Below, piece by piece: positions 9,001 to 15,549 of a stretch of 18,301 nucleotides of DNA. How positions within the stretch are numbered: position 1 is the first letter of the stretch; each line of letters starts with the position of its first letter. The notes below the pieces were generated by a model that saw only the letters and a program-made list of their open reading frames with translations, was not told the DNA's origin and did no database searches. The translations under genes and the position numbers were made by a program. Source of the stretch: JBAVEL01 sp049587715 (GTDB lineage: Bacteria > Bacteroidota > Ignavibacteria > UBA10030 > UBA6906); NCBI GenBank assembly GCA_049587715.1, contig JBAVEL010000069.1, forward strand, positions 1-18,301. Reading direction: 5' to 3'.

Positions 9001-9465
9001 GCGGCGGAGCAGGGAATGGTGAGGAAGTCCCTGGAGCAGTTGGCCCGCGAGGCGGCGCAGGCGGGGGAGTTGAGCCGTATGCTGGGGGATCTCCAGCGGA
9101 CGGCGGAGGAAATGCGGGAGGTGCAGACCGATCTGGCGGAGGGCAGGGTCAGCGAGGAGACGCTCCAGAAGCAGGATCGGATTCTCTCCCGCCTGCTGGA
9201 CTCCCAGCGCTCCATGCGGGAGCGGGACTACGAACAGAGGAGGAGGGCCCAGACGGGGGAGAACGCGGCCCGGGAGAGCCCGCCGCGCGCGGGAACGGGA
9301 GAGCGGGACCCTGCCGGGCGTCTCCAGAGGGATCTGCAGAAGGCCCTGGAGGAGGGGTATGCCCGGGACTACCAGGAACTGATCCGGCGGTACTTCGAGG
9401 CGCTGGAGCAATCGAGCCCGGAACCGGAGGGGGAGGGGTCGCCCCTCCGGGAGAGGATGCCATGA
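6040..9465 (+). CDS. Large DUF4175-type membrane protein with long coiled-coil domain
   Basis: The 1141-residue product has three predicted transmembrane helices near residues 33-54, 60-82 and 162-180, then a beta-rich, probably periplasmic region (about 200-515) with repeated Ig-like strands. From about residue 518 nearly everything is charged heptad helix rich in Glu, Arg, Gln and Leu, an evident long coiled coil. It is broken near 928-958 by a Met/Gly/Ala-rich segment (AAGMMQGAMQGLMQG). The tail ends with a DYQELIRRYFEAL motif, recurrent at the C-terminus of these proteins. Family: DUF4175, function unknown. The size and layout suggest a membrane-anchored periplasmic scaffold, which is inference. 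Its ATG is 10 bases after the DUF4159 stop and its TGA overlaps the peptidase start, so the three genes form one operon. Confidence 0.85.
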   Translation: MNGATEQALREVLARLGTLRRREDAGRLQAGLLEAALAGIVISLLGLAAEALFRFGVGLRTVLFWLPAAAAAAVLILRALPPLLRRAGILRGETDIELARRAGRASPRLADRLANALQVLRDRGRPEGYSPQLADAALADARAEVEGVDFRSLTDTAPVRRLLRAAAGVLAGGMLGWILFPGPMGDAALRLFHHSRVFLAPPPFRFLVEPGSREVVKGESVEILVRVEGGRPAAVRLETRPRGQEVSEEQTLRPGRDGAFRTTLASLKITTDYHVEALAVASEEYTLTVTDRPLVRSLRLRLLFPSYTRIPPRDVEENVGDVTAPKGTVVLFSVESSKPLSSARLILGSGASVPLAAAGPAATGRMTLAGDATYSIEVKDTEGLANADPVTYALRAAPDAFPTASIPVPGADVSVAENARLPIVLRVADDFGFSAIRLSHRLEQSRYERAAGEYTSVPIPLPPAGTRELDIPTVWSLEDLHLAPEDVVSYYLEVVDNDEVSGPKSARSRVYTLRLPSLEEVFADLDRTQEEAREGMREALQEAAEARRVLEEVRKDLRTNKQNSTWQEKQRAEELGTRYREAQERVREAAARVQQMLSRMEEGRVLSEETIRKYTELQRLMEEMQTPAFAEALKKLQEAMERVSPEAMRKALEEFTFSEEGFRRSLERTLSLLKRMQVEQKLEEAIRRAGEMEHLQEELQAETGRADSSDGSPLEELRRRQEDIRRRAERLGEELEDLQKRMEEFPQEMPREELEEARREMEQGGLEEDLRESERALGDRNPGRAGESQAGARRKMRSLAGKLRQTQDAMRSQQERQALQALRRALEDLLELSRRQEELKNRVRELEQNAQGFRGNAREQMELLRDLGRVTDEMARLSERSMSITPEMGKAIGDAMRRMEEAMRSLEQRNGGGAGQAQSDAMGSLNEAAGMMQGAMQGLMQGAGGGMGLGGFMQRLEQLSSAQQGINQGTRNPGGLTPAQAGALGRLAAEQGMVRKSLEQLAREAAQAGELSRMLGDLQRTAEEMREVQTDLAEGRVSEETLQKQDRILSRLLDSQRSMRERDYEQRRRAQTGENAARESPPRAGTGERDPAGRLQRDLQKALEEGYARDYQELIRRYFEALEQSSPEPEGEGSPLRERMP

Positions 9466-10631
9466 AGAACGCGGACCTGGCCGTCAGGCTCCTCCGCCTG
9501 CATGCACGCAGCCGCCTCTCGGGGCTGCGCCCCGCCACCTGCCGGCACAGGGGGGTGGTGCGGGAGATCCAAACGCTCGTCGGCGGCGGGGGATCGGCCG
9601 CGCGCATGGAGGAGGTGGGGAGCTCGTCGGAGGGGAGGTCCCTGTTGTGCGTGAGCTTCGGAAGAGGACCCGTGGAGGTTCTCCTCTGGTCCCAGATGCA
9701 CGGAGATGAGCCCACCGCGACCCTGGCCCTGCTGGACATTGCCACGTTTCTGGCGCGCACGAAGCAGGCCTGGGCGGGGCGCCTGCTCGAGCGGACCACC
9801 ATCCGGATGCTTCCCATGCTGAATCCGGACGGGGCCCGGAGGGTCCGGCGCGGGACCGCCCTGGGCATCGACATGAACAGGGACGCCCGGCGCGGGGTCA
9901 CCCCGGAGGCCGCGGCCCTCCTGGCCCTGCACCGCCGGGTGCGGCCGCGCTTCGCCTTCAACCTGCACGATCAGGAGTTGAGCAGCGCGGGCGACCTTCC
10001 CCTGGTCACCGCCCTGGCCCTCCTGGCTCCCGCCTCGGGGGTGCGGCGGCAGATGAAGGGCCCCCGCCTGGAGGCCGCGCGCCTGTGTGCCTGCATCGCC
10101 CGATCCCTTCACGCAGCGGCCGCCGGACACATCGCCCGGTACGACGATGTCTATGAGAGGCGGGCCTTCGGGGATGCCTTCCAGGCAAAGGGGACCGCCA
10201 CGGTGCTGGTGGAGTCGGGGCACTGGCCCGGGGATCCGGAGAAGAACTTCATCCGCGCGCTCAACTTTGCCGGCATCCTAACGGCCCTGCATGCCGTCGC
10301 CAACGGATCGTACAGACGGGAGACGCTGCGCACATACCTCCGCATTCCGGAGAACGGAAAGCGCGTGTTCGATCTCATCATCCGGGACGTTTCCCTCCGG
10401 ACCTCCGGCGGCGCGCTCTGCCGCGCCGACCTGGGCCTCACCTATCCCATGGGATCGGCCATGCGGCGGGGGGAACCGCGCGCCATTCTGAAGGAGGTGG
10501 GGGACCTGAGCACGTTCGGGGCCATGAAGGTGGTGCATGCATGGGGACGCTCCCTTTCCCCCTCCGTCCTGAGGCCGGATGGGGCGGTCTCCGTCTCCGC
10601 GCTTCATCGCAGGCTGGGCATTCCCTCCTGA
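9462..10631 (+). CDS. M14-family zinc metallopeptidase
   Basis: The 389-residue protein carries the M14 carboxypeptidase set. The zinc ligands appear to be His80 and Glu83 in MHGDEPT and His169 in FNLHDQ. Asn139-Arg140 in DMNRDA corresponds to the substrate-carboxylate-binding pair, NPDGA (121-125) is a conserved family segment, and Glu251 in VLVESG fits the general base. No signal peptide or membrane helix is visible, so it is probably cytoplasmic. M14 members include carboxypeptidases acting on proteins or peptidoglycan peptides and the succinylglutamate desuccinylase/aspartoacylase group. The exact substrate cannot be read from sequence; a cell-wall peptide is an attractive guess given the location. 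The start overlaps the DUF4175 stop as ATGA. The C-terminal ~100 residues after the catalytic domain are not recognised. Confidence 0.85.
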   Translation: MKNADLAVRLLRLHARSRLSGLRPATCRHRGVVREIQTLVGGGGSAARMEEVGSSSEGRSLLCVSFGRGPVEVLLWSQMHGDEPTATLALLDIATFLARTKQAWAGRLLERTTIRMLPMLNPDGARRVRRGTALGIDMNRDARRGVTPEAAALLALHRRVRPRFAFNLHDQELSSAGDLPLVTALALLAPASGVRRQMKGPRLEAARLCACIARSLHAAAAGHIARYDDVYERRAFGDAFQAKGTATVLVESGHWPGDPEKNFIRALNFAGILTALHAVANGSYRRETLRTYLRIPENGKRVFDLIIRDVSLRTSGGALCRADLGLTYPMGSAMRRGEPRAILKEVGDLSTFGAMKVVHAWGRSLSPSVLRPDGAVSVSALHRRLGIPS

Positions 10632-10646
10632 ACGGGCCGCGCCTCC

Positions 10647-10676
10647 TTGCACTTCGGGAGGGATTCCCGTACTTTG
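10647..10676 (+). promoter_or_regulatory. Candidate promoter of the sigma/anti-sigma/fkbM operon
   Basis: TTGCAC (10647-10652) and TACTTTG (10670-10676) are 17 bases apart in the 74-base gap after the M14 gene. The predicted start near 10682 would give a leader of about 24 bases. A short inverted repeat, CGGGA-N5-TCCCG (10655-10669), fills most of the spacer and could be an operator. The boxes resemble those upstream of the DUF4159 gene and lon in sequence and exact spacing. Confidence 0.4.
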
Positions 10677-10705
10677 CCTCTTTACGAAGCGGTCCCCTTC
10701 TCCCC

Positions 10706-11290
10706 ATGCGGAACCGGATGCACCCCCCCCCGACGGCCGGGAAACAGCAGGAATTCCAGCGGGAAGCCCTTCCGCACTCGGATGTGCTCTACAACTATGC
10801 CCTCCGGATGACCAACAACCCGGCCGACGCCGACGATCTGCTGCAGGAAACCTTCCTGAAAGCATACCGTTTCTGGGAGAGCTATCAGACCGGAACCAAC
10901 ATCCGGGCCTGGTTGTTCCGGATTATGAAGAACTCCTTCATTAACCGGTACCGTCGGGAGTCCCGGGCGCCGGATACCGTGGACTATGAGGATGTCAAGG
11001 AATTTATCCCGACCATCCGCGATCCGGCTTCCGATGGAAACGACCTTGCCGCATCGATGACGGCGGGCCTTCTGGATGATGAAGTGGCGGGGGCCCTGGC
11101 CGACCTTCCGGATGAGTTCCGCACCGTTCTGATTCTGTGCGACATCGAGGGGTTGACCTATGAGGAGATTGCGGAGTTTACGGACATCCCCCTGGGCACG
11201 GTCCGGTCCCGTCTGCACAGGGCCCGGCGGCTTCTGCGGGGGCGGCTGCTGGACTACGCCAGAGGACGCGGCTATGCCCCCCGGGACTGA
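10706..11290 (+). CDS. ECF-family RNA polymerase sigma factor
   Basis: The 194-residue product has the two-domain ECF layout. Region 2 spans about residues 20-85, with NPADADDLLQETFLKAYRF (38-56) and the -10-binding stretch NIRAWLFRIMKNSFINRYRR. Region 4 spans about 125-180, with DLPDEFRTVL and the helix-turn-helix YEEIAEFTDIPLGTVRSRLHRARR. The VDYEDVKEFI linker is typical of ECF factors from FCB-group bacteria, where group members answer envelope or redox signals. Two in-frame ATGs, 10706 and 10718, lack a good ribosome site; the first was taken. A run of nine C (10723-10731) lies within the first codons. The adjacent anti-sigma gene indicates control by membrane sequestration. Confidence 0.93.
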   Translation: MRNRMHPPPTAGKQQEFQREALPHSDVLYNYALRMTNNPADADDLLQETFLKAYRFWESYQTGTNIRAWLFRIMKNSFINRYRRESRAPDTVDYEDVKEFIPTIRDPASDGNDLAASMTAGLLDDEVAGALADLPDEFRTVLILCDIEGLTYEEIAEFTDIPLGTVRSRLHRARRLLRGRLLDYARGRGYAPRD

Positions 11291-11298
11291 GGGGGTGC

Positions 11299-11319
11299 GG
11301 GGCGGGGATTCCCCGCCCG
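11299..11319 (+). repeat. GC-rich hairpin between sigma and anti-sigma genes
   Basis: GGGCGGGG (11300-11307) and CCCCGCCC (11311-11318) form a perfect 8-bp stem with an ATT loop, 9 bases after the sigma stop. No T-tract follows, so it is not a classic terminator. It could attenuate transcription, protect the upstream message or lower translation of the anti-sigma gene, whose GTG lies 31 bases downstream. The 59-base gap contrasts with the tight overlaps elsewhere in the window. Confidence 0.5.
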
Positions 11320-11349
11320 ACCATTAAACGGAATGCAGGGGCAGATCGA

Positions 11350-12189
11350 GTGAACTGCAGGGAATTTCGCGCGCATGTGACCGACGCGGTGGATGCGCGC
11401 CTGGAGGGAACGATCCGGGCGGCCTTCGATACGCACGCCGCCCTGTGCGCCCCGTGCCGCAGGGAGTTCGAGGAGGAGGCCTCGGTGAAGGCCATCGTCG
11501 GTTCCCGGCTGGGCATGGTGCGCACCCCCGGCCGCCTGATGCTGGGCATTGCCGAGACTCTGGAGGCGGAACAACGCCTGCGGCGACCCGCGCCGCTCCC
11601 CCGCCGCCGGGGGTCTCTCGCCCCCGCACTCGGCTTTGCCGCCGCCTTCGCCCTGGCGGTGGTTCTGTTCAGCAACCGCTCCGAGCAAGATGGGCCCGTG
11701 CTGAAGGCATCCTTCGCAAGCGTGGAGCTGATTGCCCAGGCGGTGCGGGACTACAAGGATGTGGCCTCGGGGAGAAGCTCCCCGGGTATCCGGTCCCTCC
11801 GGCCGGACGAGCTGCTGGGGTATTTCCGGGACAGCACCACCTTCCCGGTGACGGTTCCGCCCATGCGCGACTGCGACCTGGTGGGAGGAAGGGTGGCCCG
11901 CCAGCAGACGGGCGCCAGCCTGGCCCAGGTTGTGTACCGGCACGAGGACCAGATGGTCTTCATGGTGCAGGCCTGCTGGAATGAGGTGCAGCGGGGGGAG
12001 CGCCTGGATCTCCCCTCCGCCGTGCGGGCGGAGCTCCTGAAGTCGGGCTGCTACAGCGCCGAGCGGGATGACGGCTGCGCCGTGGTCCTCTGGACGAGCG
12101 GGGGGACCCTCTGCTGCGCCGTGGCCCGGATGCCCCTGGAGGAACTCGCGGCCTGCGTCGCCAACGAGGGGGGAGGCCGCGCACGCTGA
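11350..12189 (+). CDS. Membrane anti-sigma factor with zinc-binding (ZAS/zf-HC2) domain
   Basis: The 279-residue protein starts with a zinc anti-sigma motif: Cys3, then His29-x3-Cys33-x2-Cys36 (THAALCAPC), in the cytoplasm. One transmembrane helix follows at about residues 88-107 (SLAPALGFAAAFALAVVLF). The rest should be periplasmic. It contains DLVGGRVA, QVVYRHEDQMVFMVQ and a final CAVVLWTSGGTLCCAVARMPLEELAACV stretch, a pattern I associate with RsiW/ChrR-like transmembrane anti-sigma proteins. The sensor part has six to seven cysteines, including a CC pair, which may reflect redox or metal sensing. The GTG at 11350 is used because zinc-domain residues begin immediately after it. It should sequester the upstream ECF factor. 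It overlaps the fkbM start as TGATG. Confidence 0.85.
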   Translation: MNCREFRAHVTDAVDARLEGTIRAAFDTHAALCAPCRREFEEEASVKAIVGSRLGMVRTPGRLMLGIAETLEAEQRLRRPAPLPRRRGSLAPALGFAAAFALAVVLFSNRSEQDGPVLKASFASVELIAQAVRDYKDVASGRSSPGIRSLRPDELLGYFRDSTTFPVTVPPMRDCDLVGGRVARQQTGASLAQVVYRHEDQMVFMVQACWNEVQRGERLDLPSAVRAELLKSGCYSAERDDGCAVVLWTSGGTLCCAVARMPLEELAACVANEGGGRAR

Positions 12190-13049
12190 TGCCGCCGCAT
12201 GCCCCCCCGGCCAAGAGACTCATGAGGGCTCTCTGGAGGATTCTTCCCCCCTCGGCCCTCTCCTTCAACGCAGGCAAGCTGATCACGCGCACGCTGCTCC
12301 GTCCGGAGCCCGGGTCCTGTCCGGTTCCGATCCTCTTCGCCGGCCGGATACCCCTGACCGTGGACCTGGGCGGGTTCGTCCCGAACGATCTCTACTGTCT
12401 GGACGTGCACTACGAGGCCACCACGATGCGCCTCTGGAGACGTCTGGCCTGCACCTCTTCGGTGATTCTGGATGTGGGAAGCCACATCGGCACCTTCGCC
12501 CTGGCGGCGGCGGACGCCAACCCGCACGCCCGGATCCTGGCCGTGGAGGCGGACGGAGACCTCTTCCGGGCGCTCCGGGAGCACAGCGGCAGGTTTCCCA
12601 ACGTGGAGCCGGTGCACGCGGCCGTTGCGGACACCGAAGGAACCATGTGGTTCTGTCCCGTGGGAGGAAACGACGGGGGCGGGCACCTGAGCGCGACGCC
12701 TCCCGACCGGCCCGGAAGCTACCCGGTGGCCACCCACACCCTGGCCCGCATCTGCGGCGCGGCCGGCGTGGGAAGCGTGGATCTGATGAAGATGGACGTG
12801 GAGGGTCTGGAGCACACCCTCCTGACGGGGGATGAGGAGTTCTTTTCCCGCCACGCACCCGAGCACATCATTGTGGAGCTGACGGTGGACCGGCGGGATC
12901 GGGCGAGGACCGAGGTTCTGTTCCAGGCGATGCGGCGGCGCGGCTACGCCGCCGCGCGCATTCAGGGGCTCTACGCGTTTCCCTTCGGGCGGAGCTCCGA
13001 CCTTGCCAACTGGCATTTCCGGCGCGCGGGGGCGCCCGCGGTTTCTTGA
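12189..13049 (+). CDS. FkbM-family SAM-dependent methyltransferase
   Basis: The 286-residue product has a Rossmann methyltransferase core. Motif I, VILDVGSHIGTFA, is at residues 92-104 and binds S-adenosylmethionine. The acidic residue of VEADGDLF at 119-126 fits the ribose contact. The FkbM signature KMDVEGLEHTLL is at 201-212, with HIIVELT near 227-233. FkbM enzymes methylate hydroxyl groups of sugars or natural products; the substrate here is unknown. The ATG overlaps the anti-sigma TGA by one base, so it belongs to the ECF operon and may modify an envelope glycan in response to the sensed signal. Its last codons contain a terminator-like hairpin and its stop codon lies inside the lon -35 box. 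Confidence 0.85.
   Translation: MPPHAPPAKRLMRALWRILPPSALSFNAGKLITRTLLRPEPGSCPVPILFAGRIPLTVDLGGFVPNDLYCLDVHYEATTMRLWRRLACTSSVILDVGSHIGTFALAAADANPHARILAVEADGDLFRALREHSGRFPNVEPVHAAVADTEGTMWFCPVGGNDGGGHLSATPPDRPGSYPVATHTLARICGAAGVGSVDLMKMDVEGLEHTLLTGDEEFFSRHAPEHIIVELTVDRRDRARTEVLFQAMRRRGYAAARIQGLYAFPFGRSSDLANWHFRRAGAPAVS
13025..13047 (+). terminator. Possible terminator inside the end of fkbM
   Basis: CGCGGG (13025-13030) and CCCGCG (13035-13040) form a 6-bp GC stem with a GGCG loop, followed directly by GTTTCTT. The position at the end of the last gene of the ECF operon is right for an intrinsic terminator. The stem is short and the T-tract only five of seven, so this is tentative. Confidence 0.4.
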
Positions 13050-13075
13050 CATCCCCGGCCGGTTGTGGTATATTG
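13046..13075 (+). promoter_or_regulatory. Near-consensus housekeeping promoter of lon-dnaX
   Basis: A perfect -35 box TTGACA (13046-13051), a 17-base spacer and a TATATT -10 box (13069-13074, followed by G) match the sigma-70 consensus closely. The -35 box overlaps the fkbM TGA. The transcript would begin near 13081, leaving a leader of about 51 bases before the lon ATG. It is the strongest promoter seen in the window. Confidence 0.85.
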
Positions 13076-13087
13076 ACGCCAGAGCGG

Positions 13088-13110
13088 ACAGGTGTCGCAC
13101 GGACACCTGT
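13088..13110 (+). promoter_or_regulatory. Perfect inverted repeat in the lon leader, candidate operator
   Basis: ACAGGTGTC (13088-13096) and GACACCTGT (13102-13110) are exact reverse complements separated by GCACG. The repeat starts about 7 bases after the predicted transcript start, a standard repressor position. It does not match CIRCE, HAIR or CtsR elements as I know them. It could equally form an RNA hairpin 8 bases upstream of the GGAG ribosome site, acting on stability or translation of lon mRNA. Confidence 0.6.
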
Positions 13111-13131
13111 TTCCGTCTCCGGAGCCACCTG

Positions 13132-15549
13132 ATGCAGCGGAACCCGCAGTCGGACGCCACCCGGTTCGACAACCACACCGGCGCCATCCCGCACCGGCTG
13201 CCCGTCCTTCCCCTCCGGGACGTGGTGGTGTTTCCCTCCATGATCTTCCCCGTCCTGGTGGGACGGGAATCCTCCCTCCGGGCGGTGCAGGAGTCCCTGG
13301 AGGGCTCCAAGTTCATCTTCCTGGCGGCGCAGAAGAGCTCGGCCACCGACGAGCCCGGCGTGGAGGACATCCACGTGGAGGGCACGGTGGCCAAGATCAT
13401 CCAGATCCTGAAGCTGCCCAACGGCCTCATGAAGATCCTGGTGGACGGAGTGGTGCAGGCCACGGCCGTGCAGTTCCATCCCGGCGGGCAGTTCCTGGAG
13501 GCGGACATTGCGGTGGCCGAGGAGGAGTTCCGGATGGATTCGGAGCTGGACGCCCTGCTGCGGCACACCGCCAGCCTGTTTGCCGAGTATGTCCACCTGA
13601 ACCGGAACATCCCCAGCGAAGTGCTGGTGGCTTTCGAGAACATCAAGGAGCCGCGGCGCCGGCTCTTCTTCATCGCCTCCAGCATCCTGCAGGGTGTGGA
13701 GGTCAAACAGAAGATCCTCCAGCTCACCGGCATCCGGGAGCAGCTCCACGAGCTGATCCGGATTCTGAACGCCGAGAACGACGTGCTCCGGATCGAGAAG
13801 GAGATCGACACCAAGGTCCACGACAGCATCGCCCGCTCGCAGCGCAAGTTCTTCATTCAGGAGCAGATCCGGGTGCTCCAGGACGAGCTGGGGGATGAGG
13901 AAGCCTCCCCCGAGCTGGCGAAGCTCCGGGAGGAGATACGCAAGGCCCGGATGCCCGGCCCCGTGGAGCAGAAGGCACTGGAGGAGTTCGCCAAGCTCCG
14001 CAAGACCCCCTCCCTGTCCCCCGAATCCACCGTGATCCGCAGCTACCTCGAGTGGCTGACGGCGGTGCCCTGGCGGAAGAAGACCAAGGACAACCTGGAC
14101 GTGGAGCATGTGCGGAAGATCCTGGACGAAGATCACTACGGGCTGGAGAAGCCGAAAGAGAGGATTCTGGAGCACATCGCCGTTCTGAACCTGGTGAGGG
14201 AAATGAAGGGGCAGATCCTCTGCTTTGTGGGCCCCCCGGGGGTGGGGAAGACCTCCCTGGCCAAATCCATCGCCCGCGCCCTGGGACGGAAGCTGGTGCG
14301 GCTTTCCCTGGGAGGCGTGCGGGACGAGGCCGAGATACGCGGGCACCGCCGCACCTATATCGGCGCTCTCCCCGGGAAGATCATCCAATCCATGAAGCGG
14401 GCGGGGGTGGTGAATCCCCTGATGCTCATGGACGAGGTGGACAAGATGAGCATGGACTTCCGCGGCGATCCCTCCGCCGCCCTGCTGGAGGTTCTGGATC
14501 CCGAACAGAACACCGGCTTCAATGACCACTACCTGGATGTGGACTACGACCTCTCCCGGGTGATGTTCATCACCACGGCCAACGTGCGCTATGCCATTCC
14601 CCTTCCCCTGCAGGACAGGATGGAGGTCATCGAGCTCCCCGGGTATCTGGACCACGAGAAGCGCGAGATCGCCCGCCGGCACATCATCCCCCGCCAGCTG
14701 AAGGAGCACGGGCTCGCCGGAACGGGCGCCGAGATCTCCGACGACGCCGTGGGGAGCATCATCACACACTACACCCGGGAGGCGGGCGTGCGCAATCTGG
14801 AGCGGGAGATTGCCACCGTGTGCAGGAAGACGGCCAAAGAGATCGTGCTCGGGAGCCGGGCGCGTCCATCCCGCCGGCGGAGCAGGGCGCCGGCGGTAAC
14901 CCCCGCCAAGGTGGAGGAGTACCTGGGGGTGCCCCGGTTCCGCACCCGTCCCAGGGCGGAAACGGGCCGGGTGGGATCCGTGACAGGGCTGGCCTGGACC
15001 AGCGTGGGCGGGGACATCCTGACCGTGGATGTGACGGTGATGAAGGGGCAGGAGAAGCTCACGCTCACGGGCCAGCTCGGAGAGGTGATGAAGGAATCGG
15101 CCCAGGCCGCCCTGAGCTACCTGCGGGCGCAGGCCCGGGCGCTGGGGCTGAAGGCCTCCTTCCGGAAGGGGAGGGAAATCCACATCCACCTCCCCGAGGG
15201 AGCCATCCCGAAGGACGGCCCCTCGGCGGGGCTGACCATGGCGGTGGCCATGTACTCGGCGGTTTCGGGAAGGGCGGCGCGCGCCGATGTGGCCCTCACC
15301 GGGGAAATCACCCTGCGGGGGGATGTGCTGGGGATCGGCGGGCTCACCGAGAAGCTGATGGCCGCCCGGCGGAGCGGCATCCGGCAGGTTCTGATTCCGC
15401 GCGAGAACGAAAAGGACCTGGCGGAGATCCCCGCCAGGGTGAAGGAGGGCCTGACGATCACGCCCGTGGCGCGCATTGAGGAGGCCCTCCCGCATGTCTT
15501 TCCCGCGCGCAGGAACGGAGCCCCGCGCCCGGCGAGGAGAGGACGATGA
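13132..15549 (+). CDS. lon: ATP-dependent protease Lon (LonA type)
   Basis: Lon is the cytoplasmic AAA+ serine protease that degrades misfolded and regulatory proteins. The 805-residue product has the N-terminal substrate-binding domain from about residue 22 (RLPVLPLRDVVVFPSMIFPV) to 215 and a coiled-coil linker to about 310. In the AAA+ module, Walker A is GPPGVGKT at 367-374 and Walker B is LMLMDEVDK at 430-438. The protease domain follows, with catalytic Ser698 in PKDGPSAG and Lys741 43 residues later, the same spacing as E. coli Ser679/Lys722. The frame is open upstream, but the ATG at 13132 has GGAG at 13121-13124 and lies downstream of the promoter. It overlaps dnaX by 4 bases. A short basic insert near 575-590 (SRARPSRRRSRAP) joins AAA+ and protease domains. 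Confidence 0.98.
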   Translation: MQRNPQSDATRFDNHTGAIPHRLPVLPLRDVVVFPSMIFPVLVGRESSLRAVQESLEGSKFIFLAAQKSSATDEPGVEDIHVEGTVAKIIQILKLPNGLMKILVDGVVQATAVQFHPGGQFLEADIAVAEEEFRMDSELDALLRHTASLFAEYVHLNRNIPSEVLVAFENIKEPRRRLFFIASSILQGVEVKQKILQLTGIREQLHELIRILNAENDVLRIEKEIDTKVHDSIARSQRKFFIQEQIRVLQDELGDEEASPELAKLREEIRKARMPGPVEQKALEEFAKLRKTPSLSPESTVIRSYLEWLTAVPWRKKTKDNLDVEHVRKILDEDHYGLEKPKERILEHIAVLNLVREMKGQILCFVGPPGVGKTSLAKSIARALGRKLVRLSLGGVRDEAEIRGHRRTYIGALPGKIIQSMKRAGVVNPLMLMDEVDKMSMDFRGDPSAALLEVLDPEQNTGFNDHYLDVDYDLSRVMFITTANVRYAIPLPLQDRMEVIELPGYLDHEKREIARRHIIPRQLKEHGLAGTGAEISDDAVGSIITHYTREAGVRNLEREIATVCRKTAKEIVLGSRARPSRRRSRAPAVTPAKVEEYLGVPRFRTRPRAETGRVGSVTGLAWTSVGGDILTVDVTVMKGQEKLTLTGQLGEVMKESAQAALSYLRAQARALGLKASFRKGREIHIHLPEGAIPKDGPSAGLTMAVAMYSAVSGRAARADVALTGEITLRGDVLGIGGLTEKLMAARRSGIRQVLIPRENEKDLAEIPARVKEGLTITPVARIEEALPHVFPARRNGAPRPARRGR

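Noticed and set aside
7597..9200. Repeat array or mobile insertion within the DUF4175 gene because of many similar GAG/CGG-rich stretches
   Set aside because: The similarity comes from heptad coiled-coil coding with Glu and Arg codons; the frame is unbroken and no exact long repeats were noticed.
12868..15495. Very long open frame on the minus strand opposite lon (875 codons)
   Set aside because: It mirrors the plus-strand gene in a GC-rich genome, shows no known domain, and lies opposite a full-length Lon with all catalytic motifs. The same applies to minus-strand frames at 1928-4066, 5253-6383, 5782-8256 and 15117-17405.
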